A DNA stretch of 50,651 bases. Origin: Pseudomonadota bacterium (GTDB lineage: Bacteria > Pseudomonadota > Gammaproteobacteria > Enterobacterales > Enterobacteriaceae). Shown here piece by piece: positions 35,249 through 44,047 of the stretch (its first letter is position 1; every line of letters begins with the position of its first letter). The notes below the pieces were generated by a model. It did not search any database, was not told the origin of the DNA, and saw only the letters and a list, made by a program, of their open reading frames with translations. The DNA lies in NCBI GenBank assembly GCA_018261615.1, contig JAGTSE010000030.1:1-50651 (forward strand). The letters are read 5' to 3'. Both the position numbers and the translations under genes were made by a program.

Positions 35249-36886
35249 ATGGCGAGCTACTTTATTGGTGTGGATGTGGGAACCGGCAGCGCCCGCGCAG
35301 GCGTCTTTGATTTGACTGGCAGAATGGTCAGCCAGGCGAGCCGGGCCATTGAGATCTATCGTCCTCAGGCCGACTTTGTTGAGCAATCCTCCGACAATAT
35401 CTGGCTGGCGGTGTGTAACGCCGTGCGTGACGCGGTGAATCAGGCGGATATCAACCCGATCCAGGTTAAAGGTCTGGGTTTTGATGCTACCTGTTCGCTG
35501 GTGGTGCTCGACAAAGAGGGCAACCCGCTGACGATTAGCCCATCCGGGCGCAGTGAGCAGAACATTATCGTGTGGATGGATCACCGCGCGATCTCGCAGG
35601 CCAACCGCATCAACGCCACGCACCATCGGGTGCTGGATTACGTCGGCGGCATTATCTCGCCGGAGATGCAAACCCCTAAGCTGCTGTGGCTGAAACAGCA
35701 TATGCCAAACACCTGGGCGAACGCTGGTTACTACTTTGATTTGCCGGATTTTCTGACCTGGCGAGCAACTGCCGATGATACTCGCTCGCTTTGCTCGACG
35801 GTGTGTAAGTGGACGTACATGGGCCACGAAGACAAGTGGGACAACAGTTATTTCCATGAAATTGGGCTCGAAGATCTGCTGGAACACGACGCCGAAAAAA
35901 TTGGCCGCTATGTGAAAACCATGGGCGAACCGCTGGGGCGCGGGCTGACGCAGCGCTCGGCGACAGAGATGGGGCTGATGCCGGGCACGGCGGTAAGCGT
36001 GTCGATTATTGATGCTCATGCGGGCACGCTCGGCACGCTCGGTGCCAGCGGTGTTTCTGGCGAAGTGGCGGATTTCGATCGGCGCATTGCGCTAATTGGC
36101 GGTACCTCCACCGGGCATATGGCGATCTCCCCGCAGGCACGCTTTATCGGTGGCGTGTGGGGGCCATACTACTCGGCGGTGTTGCCAGACTACTGGCTGA
36201 ATGAGGGCGGGCAGTCGGCAACCGGCGCGCTGATCGACCATATTATTCAGTCGCATCCGTGCTACGAAACGCTGCTCGGCCAGGCAAAAGCACAGGGGCA
36301 AACCATTTACGAAGTGCTGAACGCATTGTTGCGGAAAATGGCGGGCGAGCCGGAGAATATCGCTTTTTTGACCCGTGATATTCATATTCTGCCGTACTTC
36401 CACGGCAACCGTTCGCCGCGCGCTAATCCGACGTTAACCGGCGTAATCAGCGGGTTGAAGCTATCGCGTACGCCGGAAGATATGGCATTGCAGTACCTGG
36501 CGACTATTCAGGCCATTGCGCTGGGGACGCGGCACATTATTGAGACCATGAATCAGAGTGGTTACAGCATCGATACGGTGATGGCCAGCGGCGGCGGCAC
36601 CAAAAACCCGATCTTTGTGCAGGAGCATGCCAACGCGACCGGCTGTGCGATGTTGTTGCCGGAGGAGAGCGAAGCGATGCTGCTTGGCGGCGCGATGATG
36701 GGCACCGTGGCAGCCGGGGTGTTTGATAGCTTCCCGGAAGCCATGGCGGCGATGAGCCGCATCGGTAAAACTGTCACGCCGCAAACCAACCGCATTAAGC
36801 AGTATTACGATCGTAAATACACCGTGTTCCACGAAATGTATCAGGATCATATGAAGTACCGCGCGTTAATGCAGGAGCCGAGATGA
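35249..36886 (+). CDS. FGGY-family pentulose kinase
   Basis: ASKHA-fold carbohydrate kinase of 545 residues, close to the ribulokinase / D-ribulokinase branch (TIGR01315-type). N-terminal phosphate loop IGVDVGTGSARAGVFD, the substrate loop IVWMDHRA near residue 107, the catalytic Asp in SIIDAHAGTLG and the ATP-site MASGGGTKNP near 449 are all present. It would phosphorylate the imported sugar at its terminal hydroxyl. Family members act on D-ribulose, L-ribulose or related pentuloses; which one here is unknown. AGGAGAAC precedes the ATG; its stop overlaps the next gene (ATGA). Confidence 0.85.
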   Translation: MASYFIGVDVGTGSARAGVFDLTGRMVSQASRAIEIYRPQADFVEQSSDNIWLAVCNAVRDAVNQADINPIQVKGLGFDATCSLVVLDKEGNPLTISPSGRSEQNIIVWMDHRAISQANRINATHHRVLDYVGGIISPEMQTPKLLWLKQHMPNTWANAGYYFDLPDFLTWRATADDTRSLCSTVCKWTYMGHEDKWDNSYFHEIGLEDLLEHDAEKIGRYVKTMGEPLGRGLTQRSATEMGLMPGTAVSVSIIDAHAGTLGTLGASGVSGEVADFDRRIALIGGTSTGHMAISPQARFIGGVWGPYYSAVLPDYWLNEGGQSATGALIDHIIQSHPCYETLLGQAKAQGQTIYEVLNALLRKMAGEPENIAFLTRDIHILPYFHGNRSPRANPTLTGVISGLKLSRTPEDMALQYLATIQAIALGTRHIIETMNQSGYSIDTVMASGGGTKNPIFVQEHANATGCAMLLPEESEAMLLGGAMMGTVAAGVFDSFPEAMAAMSRIGKTVTPQTNRIKQYYDRKYTVFHEMYQDHMKYRALMQEPR

Positions 36887-37485
36887 GCAGTAGCTGGCAG
36901 CAGGCCTGCGCCGCGTGGCAAATCTACAGCGACGAGATGGCGGCGCTGAACCGCCATCTTAACGAAACACAGTGGCAGGCGCTAATGGCGGAGCTGCGCG
37001 GTTGTCGCGGCAAAATTGCAGTCACCGGCGTTGGCACTTCCGGCATTGCGGCACGCAAAATCGCCCATATGCTGGCCTGCGTTGAGCGTCCGGCGATGTA
37101 TCTCAATGCCACCGATGCTGCACACGGCGATTTGGGTTTTCTGGATGCTAATGACCTGCTAATTATTCTGTCGCGCGGCGGGAATTCCGATGAGCTGACG
37201 CGACTGCTGCCCGGGCTGGCGGCGAAAGGCGTGGCGCTTATCAGCGTGACGGAAAACCCGGATTCAGCGATAGCCCAGGCCTCACGGCTGGTGATTTCAA
37301 CCGGTGTTCGCCGTGAGATCGACCCGCTAAATATGCTGGCAACCACCTCGATAGTGCTGGCGCTGGCGATATTCGATGCCGCCTGCGCATGCCTGATGAG
37401 CGAAAGCGGTTATTCGAAGGAGACATTGCTCGCCGTGCATCCCGGCGGCGATGTTGGCTTAACGTTAAGAAACAAAGCGCCTTGA
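36883..37485 (+). CDS. SIS-domain isomerase-like protein (KdsD/GutQ relative without CBS domains)
   Basis: A 200-residue single SIS domain. It aligns with arabinose-5-phosphate isomerases: VTGVGTSGIAARKIAHMLA, AAHGDLGFLDANDLLIILSRGGNSDEL and the C-terminal HPGGDVG. The two CBS domains of KdsD and GutQ are missing. The His of AAHGDLG and the His of HPGG are kept, but the Lys of the GKSG loop is Thr and the Glu of the SGES loop is Asn, so the reaction may differ. Coupled to the kinase by ATGA, it probably isomerises the sugar phosphate the kinase makes. Confidence 0.75.
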   Translation: MSSSWQQACAAWQIYSDEMAALNRHLNETQWQALMAELRGCRGKIAVTGVGTSGIAARKIAHMLACVERPAMYLNATDAAHGDLGFLDANDLLIILSRGGNSDELTRLLPGLAAKGVALISVTENPDSAIAQASRLVISTGVRREIDPLNMLATTSIVLALAIFDAACACLMSESGYSKETLLAVHPGGDVGLTLRNKAP

Positions 37486-37551
37486 AACAACAACGACTTA
37501 TCCGGTTTACGGTGTGTTGTGTATTCACCACCCGGAGTGGTAATGGTTTTG

Positions 37552-37583
37552 CAGGCCCGATAAGCGTAGCGCCATCGGGCCTG
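37552..37583. repeat. REP-like palindromic unit
   Basis: CAGGCCCGAT (37552-37561) and ATCGGGCCTG (37574-37583) form a 10-bp stem around AAGCGTAGCGCC. Shape and the TAAGCG-type core match enterobacterial REP/PU elements. It lies between the 3' ends of the SIS gene and putA and may also act as a transcript end for both. Confidence 0.7.
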
Positions 37584-37592
37584 TTCACTGAT

Positions 37593-40500
37593 TTAACCAA
37601 TGGTCATCAGGCTGGCATTACCGCCCGCAGCGGCGGTGTTGATGCTTAACGAACGTTCCAGCCACAGGCGTTCGAGCAGGATATGGCTTTCCCCGCGAGC
37701 AAAGCCTTGCACCGAGACAATTGCGCCGTCGCGTGCGGCCACATTTTCACACAGTGTCACCAGTTGATCGGAATCACCATGGAAAATCACGGCGTCAAAC
37801 GCCTGCGCCATCAGCACATCGGCCTTGGCAAACTGGATGCGCGCGCTGACCATCGGCGGAAGTTGTTTTGCCAGGAAGCGTTGCAGCGTGTCATCCGGCC
37901 ATAACAGTTGGCTGCCGCAGGCAATTACCGCCGCCAGTTGTACCAGCGCATCCTGTTCGTTATCCGCAACGCAAAGCACGCGTTCGCGCGCTACCAGCGT
38001 CCAGCTATTACGCTCGCCGGTCGGGCCAGGCAGTAGACGCTGTGTTCCGCTCTGCGCCAGCTCGCCAAAATGACGGCACAGCGCCTGTAATGCCGGACGA
38101 TCGGCGGCCCACGCGCTGAGCGCTTCCAGCGGTTGCGCCATCGCATTTTTCAACCGGTCATCGAGTGGCGCGGTAGCATCATGACGGGCGAGCGTTTTCA
38201 GTAGCGCATTTTCCGGGCGGCTACCGAGCAAGCGATAGAGATAGAGCGGCCCACCCGCTTTTGGCCCGGTACCGGATAACCCTTCTCCGCCAAACGGCTG
38301 CACGCCGACCACTGCGCCAACCATATTACGGTTAACATACAGGTTGCCTACGTGTGCGCTGCCGGTCACCTGAGCGATGGTTTCATCAATGCGCGTATGT
38401 ACGCCGAGCGTCAGACCGTAACCAGAAGCATTGATCTGCTCAATCAACTGCGGTAACTGATTACGGTTGTAGCGCACTACGTGCAGTACCGGCCCGAAGA
38501 CCTCTTTCTGGAGCTCGTCGAAGCTTTCCAGTTCAATCAGCGTTGGTGCAACGAAGGTGCCGGTACGCCATTCGCAGGCATCTTCGCTGTTTTCGTGGAT
38601 CGCCTGGAATACATTGCGCCCTTTGGCCTGCATCGCCTGAATATGTTTGTCGATATTCGCTTTCGCTTCGGCATCGATCACCGGACCGATATCGGTGGTC
38701 AGCCGGCCTGGATTGCCCATTCGGCATTCAGCCATCGCACCGCGCAACATGGTCAGCGTGTGATCGGCTATCTCGTCTTGCAGGCACAGCACGCGCAGCG
38801 CCGAGCAGCGCTGTCCGGCGCTGTCGAACGCGGAGGCCAGCACATCGACTACCACCTGTTCGGTAAGCGCCGACGAATCGACAATCATCGCGTTCATACC
38901 GCCGGTTTCGGCGATCAAAGGTATCGGACGGCCCTGCGCATCGAGTCGCGTGGCGATGGTGCGTTGCAGCAGGCTGGCCACTTCGGTCGAGCCAGTGAAC
39001 ATCACGCCGCGCACCCGCGCATCGGAGGTGAGCCGTGCGCCGACGGTTTCGCCACGTCCTGGCAGCAATTGCAATACCCCAGCGGGCACGCCCGCTTCCA
39101 GTAGAATGGCCACACCTTGTGCAGCGATCAGTGGGGTTTGCTCCGCGGGTTTGGCCAGCACGCTGTTACCCGCCGCCAGCGCGGCGGCAATTTGTCCGGT
39201 AAAGATCGCCAACGGGAAGTTCCACGGGCTGATGCAGACCACCGGCCCTAACGGGCGATGGGTTTCATTATCAAAATCGGCGCTAACCTGGCCTGCGTAA
39301 TAGCGCAGAAAATCCACCGCTTCACGCACTTCAGCAATCGCGTTACTGAAGGTTTTCCCGGCTTCACGTACCAGAATGCCCATCAACTGCGGCATCTGAT
39401 CCTCCATCAACACGGCGGCGCGTTGCAGAATGGCGGCACGTTCCTGCGGCGGTGTGGCGAACCAGATGGGTGCATGATTAACAGCATTATTCAGCGCCTG
39501 TTCCACAACCTCATCGCGGGCTTCCACCACGTAACCCACCACATCTTTTGGCTCCGCCGGGTTGATCACCTCGCTCGGCTCGCCTTCTATCACCTGCTGC
39601 TCCAGCATCGGACGGGCATACCATTTCTGCGTGGCGCTGTTCAGCAACGAAGCAGAGAGCGATGCCAGACGGTGTTCGTTCGCCAGATCGAGACCGGCGG
39701 CATTGATGCGTCCTTCACCATACAGGGCGCGGGGCAAGGGGATCTTCGGATGCGGCAGACCTACCAGGCCTTCCTGAGCGGCCAGCTTTTCCACTTCCAC
39801 CACCGGATCGGCTACCAGCGCATCGAGCGGTAATGTCGTATCGGCAATGCGGTTAACAAATGAGGTGTTGGCACCGTTTTCCAGTAGACGCCGCACCAGG
39901 TAGGCCAGCAGGGTTTCATGCGTCCCAACCGGCGCATAAATGCGGCACGGGCGGTTCAGTTTGCCGTCGGCAATTTTCCCTACCACCTGCTCATACAGCG
40001 GTTCGCCCATGCCATGCAGACACTGGAACTCATACTGCCCGGGGTAGTAATTTTGCCCGGCAAGCTGGTAAATCGCCGCCAGCGTATGGGCATTGTGGGT
40101 GGCGAACTGCGGGTAGATCAGATTCGGCACCGCGAGTAATTTTTTCGCGCAGGCGAGGTAAGAGACATCGGTGTACACCTTGCGTGTATATACCGGATAA
40201 CCTTCCAGGCCTTCCATTTGCGCGCGTTTGATTTCGCTGTCCCAGTAAGCGCCTTTGACCAGGCGGATCATCAGACGGCGGCGGCTGCGGGTTGCCAGGT
40301 CGATCAGGTAATCAATGACAAACGGGCAGCGTTTCTGGTAGGCCTGAATCACAAAGCCGATACCGTTCCAGCCTGCTAACTCTGGCTCAAAGCAGAGTTT
40401 TTCCAGCAAATCGAGGGAGATTTCCAGACGATCGGCCTCTTCTGCATCAATATTGATACCAATATCGTACTGGCGCGCCAGCAGGGTGAGGGATTTCAGG

Positions 40501-41552
40501 CGCGGATAGAGCTCTTCCATGACGCGGTCATACTGCGCACGGCTGTAACGCGGATGCAGGGCAGAAAGCTTAATCGAAATGCCCGGCCCTTCGTAGATCC
40601 CGCGACCATTGGATGCCTTACCGATGGCGTTGATGGCCTGCTGGTAGGAGACCATATAGGCCTGCGCATCGGCGGCGGTGAGTGCTGCTTCGCCCAGCAT
40701 ATCGTAGGAGTAGCGGAAGCCTTTCTCTTCCAGCTTGCGGGCATTCGCCAGCGCTTCAGCGATGGTTTCGCCGGTGACAAACTGTTCGCCCATCAGGCGC
40801 ATCGCCATATCCACGCCTTTGCGGATCAGCGGCTCGCCGCTTTTCCCGATAATGCGGTTCAGGGCGTGTGAGAGATTCGCTTCGTTGTGCGTAGAGACCA
40901 GTCTCCCGGTAAACAGCAGGCCCCAGGTAGCCGCGTTGACAAACAGCGACGGGCTGCGGCCAATATGCGACTGCCAGTTGCCGTTGCTGATTTTGTCGCG
41001 GATCAACGCGTCGCGGGTGGCTTTATCCGGGATGCGCAGCAGCGCTTCTGCCAGACACATCAGCGCTACACCTTCCTGTGAGGAGAGCGAAAATTCCTGC
41101 AACAGGCTTTGCACCATGCCAGCACGGCCGGAAGCGGTTTTCTGATTACGTAATTTTTCCGCTAACTGATAAGCCAGTTTATGGGCATTTTCTGCTACCG
41201 GCTGCGCCAGACGAGCCTGTTCCAGCAGCATCGGCACCGCATCGGTTTCCGCCCAGCGCCAGGCACCGGTAATGGCGGCACGGGAAACAGACTGTGGCAG
41301 GATCTGCTCGGCAAAGTCGAGGAACGGCTGGTGGCTCTCGTCAGCCGATGCGCCGCTTTCCTCATCCTGTGATGCTGTCCCTGGCGCAGCGGTCAGTTCC
41401 GGTAACCCTTCGCTGCGTTCCAGCTTCTCCAGATAATTAAAAATGGCCTGTTTAATTAACCAGTGCGGTGTGCGGTCGATCGTCGCTGCGGCGGCTTTAA
41501 TCCTTTCGCGCGTAGCGTCATCAAGCTTGACCCCCATCGTGGTGGTGCCCAT
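37593..41552 (-). CDS. putA: Trifunctional proline utilisation protein PutA
   Basis: A 1319-residue protein, one residue shorter than in E. coli, that oxidises proline to glutamate and represses put. Domains in order: ribbon-helix-helix DNA-binding domain (1-47, MGTTTMGVKLDD), linker, FAD proline dehydrogenase (about 260-610, RLVKGAYWDSEIKRAQ), and P5C/glutamate-semialdehyde dehydrogenase (about 650-1120, with catalytic Cys in SAGQRCSALRVL), then a C-terminal lid region. AGGAG precedes the ATG at 41552. Divergent from putP. As membrane-bound enzyme with proline it releases the operators. Confidence 0.97.
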   Translation of the reverse strand: MGTTTMGVKLDDATRERIKAAAATIDRTPHWLIKQAIFNYLEKLERSEGLPELTAAPGTASQDEESGASADESHQPFLDFAEQILPQSVSRAAITGAWRWAETDAVPMLLEQARLAQPVAENAHKLAYQLAEKLRNQKTASGRAGMVQSLLQEFSLSSQEGVALMCLAEALLRIPDKATRDALIRDKISNGNWQSHIGRSPSLFVNAATWGLLFTGRLVSTHNEANLSHALNRIIGKSGEPLIRKGVDMAMRLMGEQFVTGETIAEALANARKLEEKGFRYSYDMLGEAALTAADAQAYMVSYQQAINAIGKASNGRGIYEGPGISIKLSALHPRYSRAQYDRVMEELYPRLKSLTLLARQYDIGINIDAEEADRLEISLDLLEKLCFEPELAGWNGIGFVIQAYQKRCPFVIDYLIDLATRSRRRLMIRLVKGAYWDSEIKRAQMEGLEGYPVYTRKVYTDVSYLACAKKLLAVPNLIYPQFATHNAHTLAAIYQLAGQNYYPGQYEFQCLHGMGEPLYEQVVGKIADGKLNRPCRIYAPVGTHETLLAYLVRRLLENGANTSFVNRIADTTLPLDALVADPVVEVEKLAAQEGLVGLPHPKIPLPRALYGEGRINAAGLDLANEHRLASLSASLLNSATQKWYARPMLEQQVIEGEPSEVINPAEPKDVVGYVVEARDEVVEQALNNAVNHAPIWFATPPQERAAILQRAAVLMEDQMPQLMGILVREAGKTFSNAIAEVREAVDFLRYYAGQVSADFDNETHRPLGPVVCISPWNFPLAIFTGQIAAALAAGNSVLAKPAEQTPLIAAQGVAILLEAGVPAGVLQLLPGRGETVGARLTSDARVRGVMFTGSTEVASLLQRTIATRLDAQGRPIPLIAETGGMNAMIVDSSALTEQVVVDVLASAFDSAGQRCSALRVLCLQDEIADHTLTMLRGAMAECRMGNPGRLTTDIGPVIDAEAKANIDKHIQAMQAKGRNVFQAIHENSEDACEWRTGTFVAPTLIELESFDELQKEVFGPVLHVVRYNRNQLPQLIEQINASGYGLTLGVHTRIDETIAQVTGSAHVGNLYVNRNMVGAVVGVQPFGGEGLSGTGPKAGGPLYLYRLLGSRPENALLKTLARHDATAPLDDRLKNAMAQPLEALSAWAADRPALQALCRHFGELAQSGTQRLLPGPTGERNSWTLVARERVLCVADNEQDALVQLAAVIACGSQLLWPDDTLQRFLAKQLPPMVSARIQFAKADVLMAQAFDAVIFHGDSDQLVTLCENVAARDGAIVSVQGFARGESHILLERLWLERSLSINTAAAGGNASLMTIG

Positions 41553-41969
41553 GCTTTGCTCCTGTTTTTTTGCTGTTTTGCTGTTCAGGCAGAAATATCC
41601 ACCATGTTGCAACTTTGTGCAACCTTGTTAAACGTGACCTGGTTGGCAAGGTTAAAAATGAATTTAATGTTAATTACTGGTAACAGGAAAAGGCGCTGGA
41701 TATTTCACTGGCAAAGCAGGTTTTATGCGGTGGATAACACTTTTAAAAGGTGCAACCCAGGAAAGTGTGACAAAGTACAACCTATTGCAAAATGCTATCA
41801 AGCTCAGGATGAATTTGATGTAAATGCTGTGTTAAATCAATTGTGAATAATTGAGGCTTCCGGCAGGATACGGGCGCTTGTGATAATCAATACGCGCCAT
41901 CACTACGTTCCGGTGATGGATAAAAATAGCAAAATGATTTTGCTGACGAAGAACTCTGGAGACTTCTTA
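41553..41969. promoter_or_regulatory. putA-putP control region with PutA-type operators
   Basis: The 417-base divergent region holds repeats of the PutA operator core GTTGCA / TGCAAC: 41606-41611, 41618-41623, 41751-41756 and, less exact, TACAAC at 41776-41781 and TTGCAA at 41785-41790. The first two form an inverted pair just upstream of putA; the others are on the putP side. This two-cluster layout resembles the E. coli and Salmonella put regions. No gene is seen here. Confidence 0.6.
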
Positions 41970-43478
41970 ATGGCAATGAGCACACCGATGCTGGTGACTT
42001 TCCTTATTTATATCTTTGGCATGATATTGATCGGTTTTTTCGCCTGGCGTTCGACGAAGAATTTTGACGATTATATTCTCGGCGGCCGCAGCCTGGGGCC
42101 GCTGGTCACCGCGCTTTCCGCCGGGGCGTCCGATATGAGTGGCTGGCTGCTGATGGGGCTGCCGGGCGCAATTTTTATCTCCGGGATTTCGGAAAGCTGG
42201 ATTGCCATTGGCCTGGTGCTGGGGGCGTGGGTCAACTGGAAACTGGTCGCCGGGCGTCTGCGCGTGCACACCGAGGTGAACAATAATGCGCTGACGTTAC
42301 CGGATTATTTCACCGGCCGTTTTGAAGATAAAAGCCGTCTGCTGCGTATTATCTCCGCCCTGGTGATCCTCGTCTTCTTCACCATTTATTGTGCTTCCGG
42401 CATTGTGGCAGGCGCACGTCTGTTCGAAAGTACCTTCGGCATGAGCTACGAGAGCGCACTTTGGGCTGGTGCGGCAGCCACCATCATTTACACCTTTATT
42501 GGTGGTTTCCTGGCGATTAGCTGGACCGATACGGTGCAGGCCAGCTTGATGATTTTCGCGCTGATCCTGACGCCGGTGATTGTGATTATTACGGTGGGCG
42601 GTTTTGGTGATTCTCTGGAGGTTATCAAGCAGAAAAGCATCGAAAACGTCGACATGCTGAAAGGGCTGAATTTTGTCGCTATTCTGTCTTTGATGGGCTG
42701 GGGGCTGGGTTATTTTGGTCAGCCGCATATTCTGGCGCGCTTTATGGCCGCCGATTCTCACCATACGATTGTGCATGCACGCCGTATCAGCATGACATGG
42801 ATGATCCTCTGCCTGGCCGGCGCGGTCGCCGTGGGTTTCTTTGGCATCGCCTGGTTCAATAACAATCCGTCGGTAGCGGGCGCGGTCAATCAGAATGCCG
42901 AACGCGTGTTTATCGAACTGGCGCAACTGCTGTTCAACCCGTGGATTGCGGGCGTACTGCTTTCTGCCATCCTCGCTGCGGTGATGTCGACGCTGAGCTG
43001 CCAGTTGCTGGTTTGCTCCAGTGCTATCACCGAAGATTTCTACAAAGCGTTTCTGCGTAAAGGTGCCAGCCAGAGTGAGCTGGTGTGGGTGGGCCGCACG
43101 ATGGTACTGCTGGTAGCGGTCATCGCTATTGCGCTGGCGGCAAATCCGGAAAACCGCGTGCTGGGGCTGGTAAGTTACGCGTGGGCCGGTTTCGGCGCGG
43201 CGTTTGGCCCGGTGGTGCTGTTTTCGGTGATGTGGTCGCGGATGACCCGCAACGGCGCGCTGGCGGGGATGATTATTGGCGCAGTAACGGTCATTATCTG
43301 GAAACACTACGGCTGGCTGGATCTGTATGAAATTATTCCGGGCTTTGTGTTCGGCAGCCTGGGTATTGTGATGTTCAGCCTGTTGGGCAAAGCGCCTTCT
43401 GCGGCGATGCAGCAACGTTTTGCCGAGGCTGATGCGTATTACCACTCTGCGCCGCCGTCCCGTTTGCAGGCAGAATAA
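41970..43478 (+). CDS. putP: Sodium:proline symporter PutP
   Basis: Solute:sodium symporter family, 502 residues as in E. coli, with 13 transmembrane segments. Sodium/proline-site motifs: SAGASDMSGWLLMGLPGA (about 54-71) and SAILAAVMSTLSCQLLVCSS (about 332-351). It imports proline for PutA. The start is the ATG at 41970 after GGAG; an ATG at 41976 and the frame further upstream are less likely. Nearly identical to E. coli PutP along its length. Confidence 0.96.
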   Translation: MAMSTPMLVTFLIYIFGMILIGFFAWRSTKNFDDYILGGRSLGPLVTALSAGASDMSGWLLMGLPGAIFISGISESWIAIGLVLGAWVNWKLVAGRLRVHTEVNNNALTLPDYFTGRFEDKSRLLRIISALVILVFFTIYCASGIVAGARLFESTFGMSYESALWAGAAATIIYTFIGGFLAISWTDTVQASLMIFALILTPVIVIITVGGFGDSLEVIKQKSIENVDMLKGLNFVAILSLMGWGLGYFGQPHILARFMAADSHHTIVHARRISMTWMILCLAGAVAVGFFGIAWFNNNPSVAGAVNQNAERVFIELAQLLFNPWIAGVLLSAILAAVMSTLSCQLLVCSSAITEDFYKAFLRKGASQSELVWVGRTMVLLVAVIAIALAANPENRVLGLVSYAWAGFGAAFGPVVLFSVMWSRMTRNGALAGMIIGAVTVIIWKHYGWLDLYEIIPGFVFGSLGIVMFSLLGKAPSAAMQQRFAEADAYYHSAPPSRLQAE

Positions 43479-43491
43479 CGCGCCATTGACG

Positions 43492-43517
43492 AAAAAATCG
43501 CTGCGGCGGGTTTTTCT
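43492..43517 (+). terminator. Probable terminator after putP
   Basis: AAAAAATCGC-TGCG-GCGGGTTTTT forms an A-T and G-C stem with one wobble pair, ending in five Ts. Weak in GC but placed directly after putP. Confidence 0.45.
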
Positions 43518-43577
43518 ATTGCTAAATAATTGTAATTACGCTGTTATCTCAGAACAAATAACAATGAGGATAGCCAT

Positions 43578-44006
43578 ATGAAGTTAAAGACAGGGTTCAC
43601 CGCGCTGGTGGTTGCAGGTTTGCTGGCGGGCTGTGCGGCACCGACATCGAAACAGAGTGTGAGCACACAAACCTGCAAGGTTGAAAACCAAATGCAACAA
43701 ACCACGCTCTATTACGGTTTATCCCGCCAGGGCGGTAAACCGATTACCGCTCAAGAGTGGCAACAGTATGTTGATAACGATGTCACGCCGCGTTTTCGTG
43801 ATGGCTTAACGGCTTTCGATGCCCAGGGGCAGTGGCTGGGCAACAACGGGAAAGTGTCGAAGGAGCCGAGCAAGGCGCTGATGCTTATCCACAGCGTGGA
43901 CGCACAAACTAACGCGAAAATTGATACGTTGCGCGAGATTTATAAATCACGTTTTGCGCAGGAATCGGTGATGCGTGTGGATCAGCCGGTTTGCGTTCAG
44001 TTCTGA
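43578..44006 (+). CDS. DUF3574 lipoprotein
   Basis: A 142-residue lipoprotein. Signal peptide with lipobox LLAG-C at residues 17-21, Cys21 being the lipidation site. The mature part matches DUF3574: TTLYYGLSRQGGKPITAQEWQQYVDNDVTPRF and a C-terminal Cys in DQPVCVQF. GAGG lies before the ATG. No function is known for the family. Its own promoter is likely, since a terminator follows putP. Confidence 0.75.
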   Translation: MKLKTGFTALVVAGLLAGCAAPTSKQSVSTQTCKVENQMQQTTLYYGLSRQGGKPITAQEWQQYVDNDVTPRFRDGLTAFDAQGQWLGNNGKVSKEPSKALMLIHSVDAQTNAKIDTLREIYKSRFAQESVMRVDQPVCVQF

Positions 44007-44013
44007 TTTGAAA

Positions 44014-44039
44014 CCCCTCTCTCCCGCAGGAGAGAGGGG
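44014..44039. terminator. Strong convergent hairpin
   Basis: CCCCTCTCTCC-CGCA-GGAGAGAGGGG, a perfect 11-bp stem between the DUF3574 gene and the convergent nucleoside transporter. No full T tract in either direction (TTT only on the minus strand), but its position suggests a bidirectional terminator. Similar pyrimidine-rich inverted repeats are common in enterobacterial intergenic DNA. Confidence 0.6.
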
Positions 44040-44047
44040 GAAGTCAC

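Noticed and set aside
35204..36019. 271-codon minus-strand open frame opposite the pentulose kinase
   Set aside because: His/Arg-rich shadow of the kinase; no ribosome site or homology seen.
30705..36886. The sugar operon as an lsr autoinducer-2 locus
   Set aside because: Receptor and kinase resemble LsrB and LsrK in fold only; lsrR, lsrF and lsrG are absent and the kinase groups with ribulokinases.
42297..43445. 382-codon minus-strand open frame opposite putP
   Set aside because: His/Gln/Arg-rich translation typical of the antisense of a GC-rich membrane protein; putP is unambiguous.
44014..44039. CRISPR-like or mobile-element end at the strong hairpin
   Set aside because: Single inverted repeat with no array and no transposase; it fits a convergent terminator.
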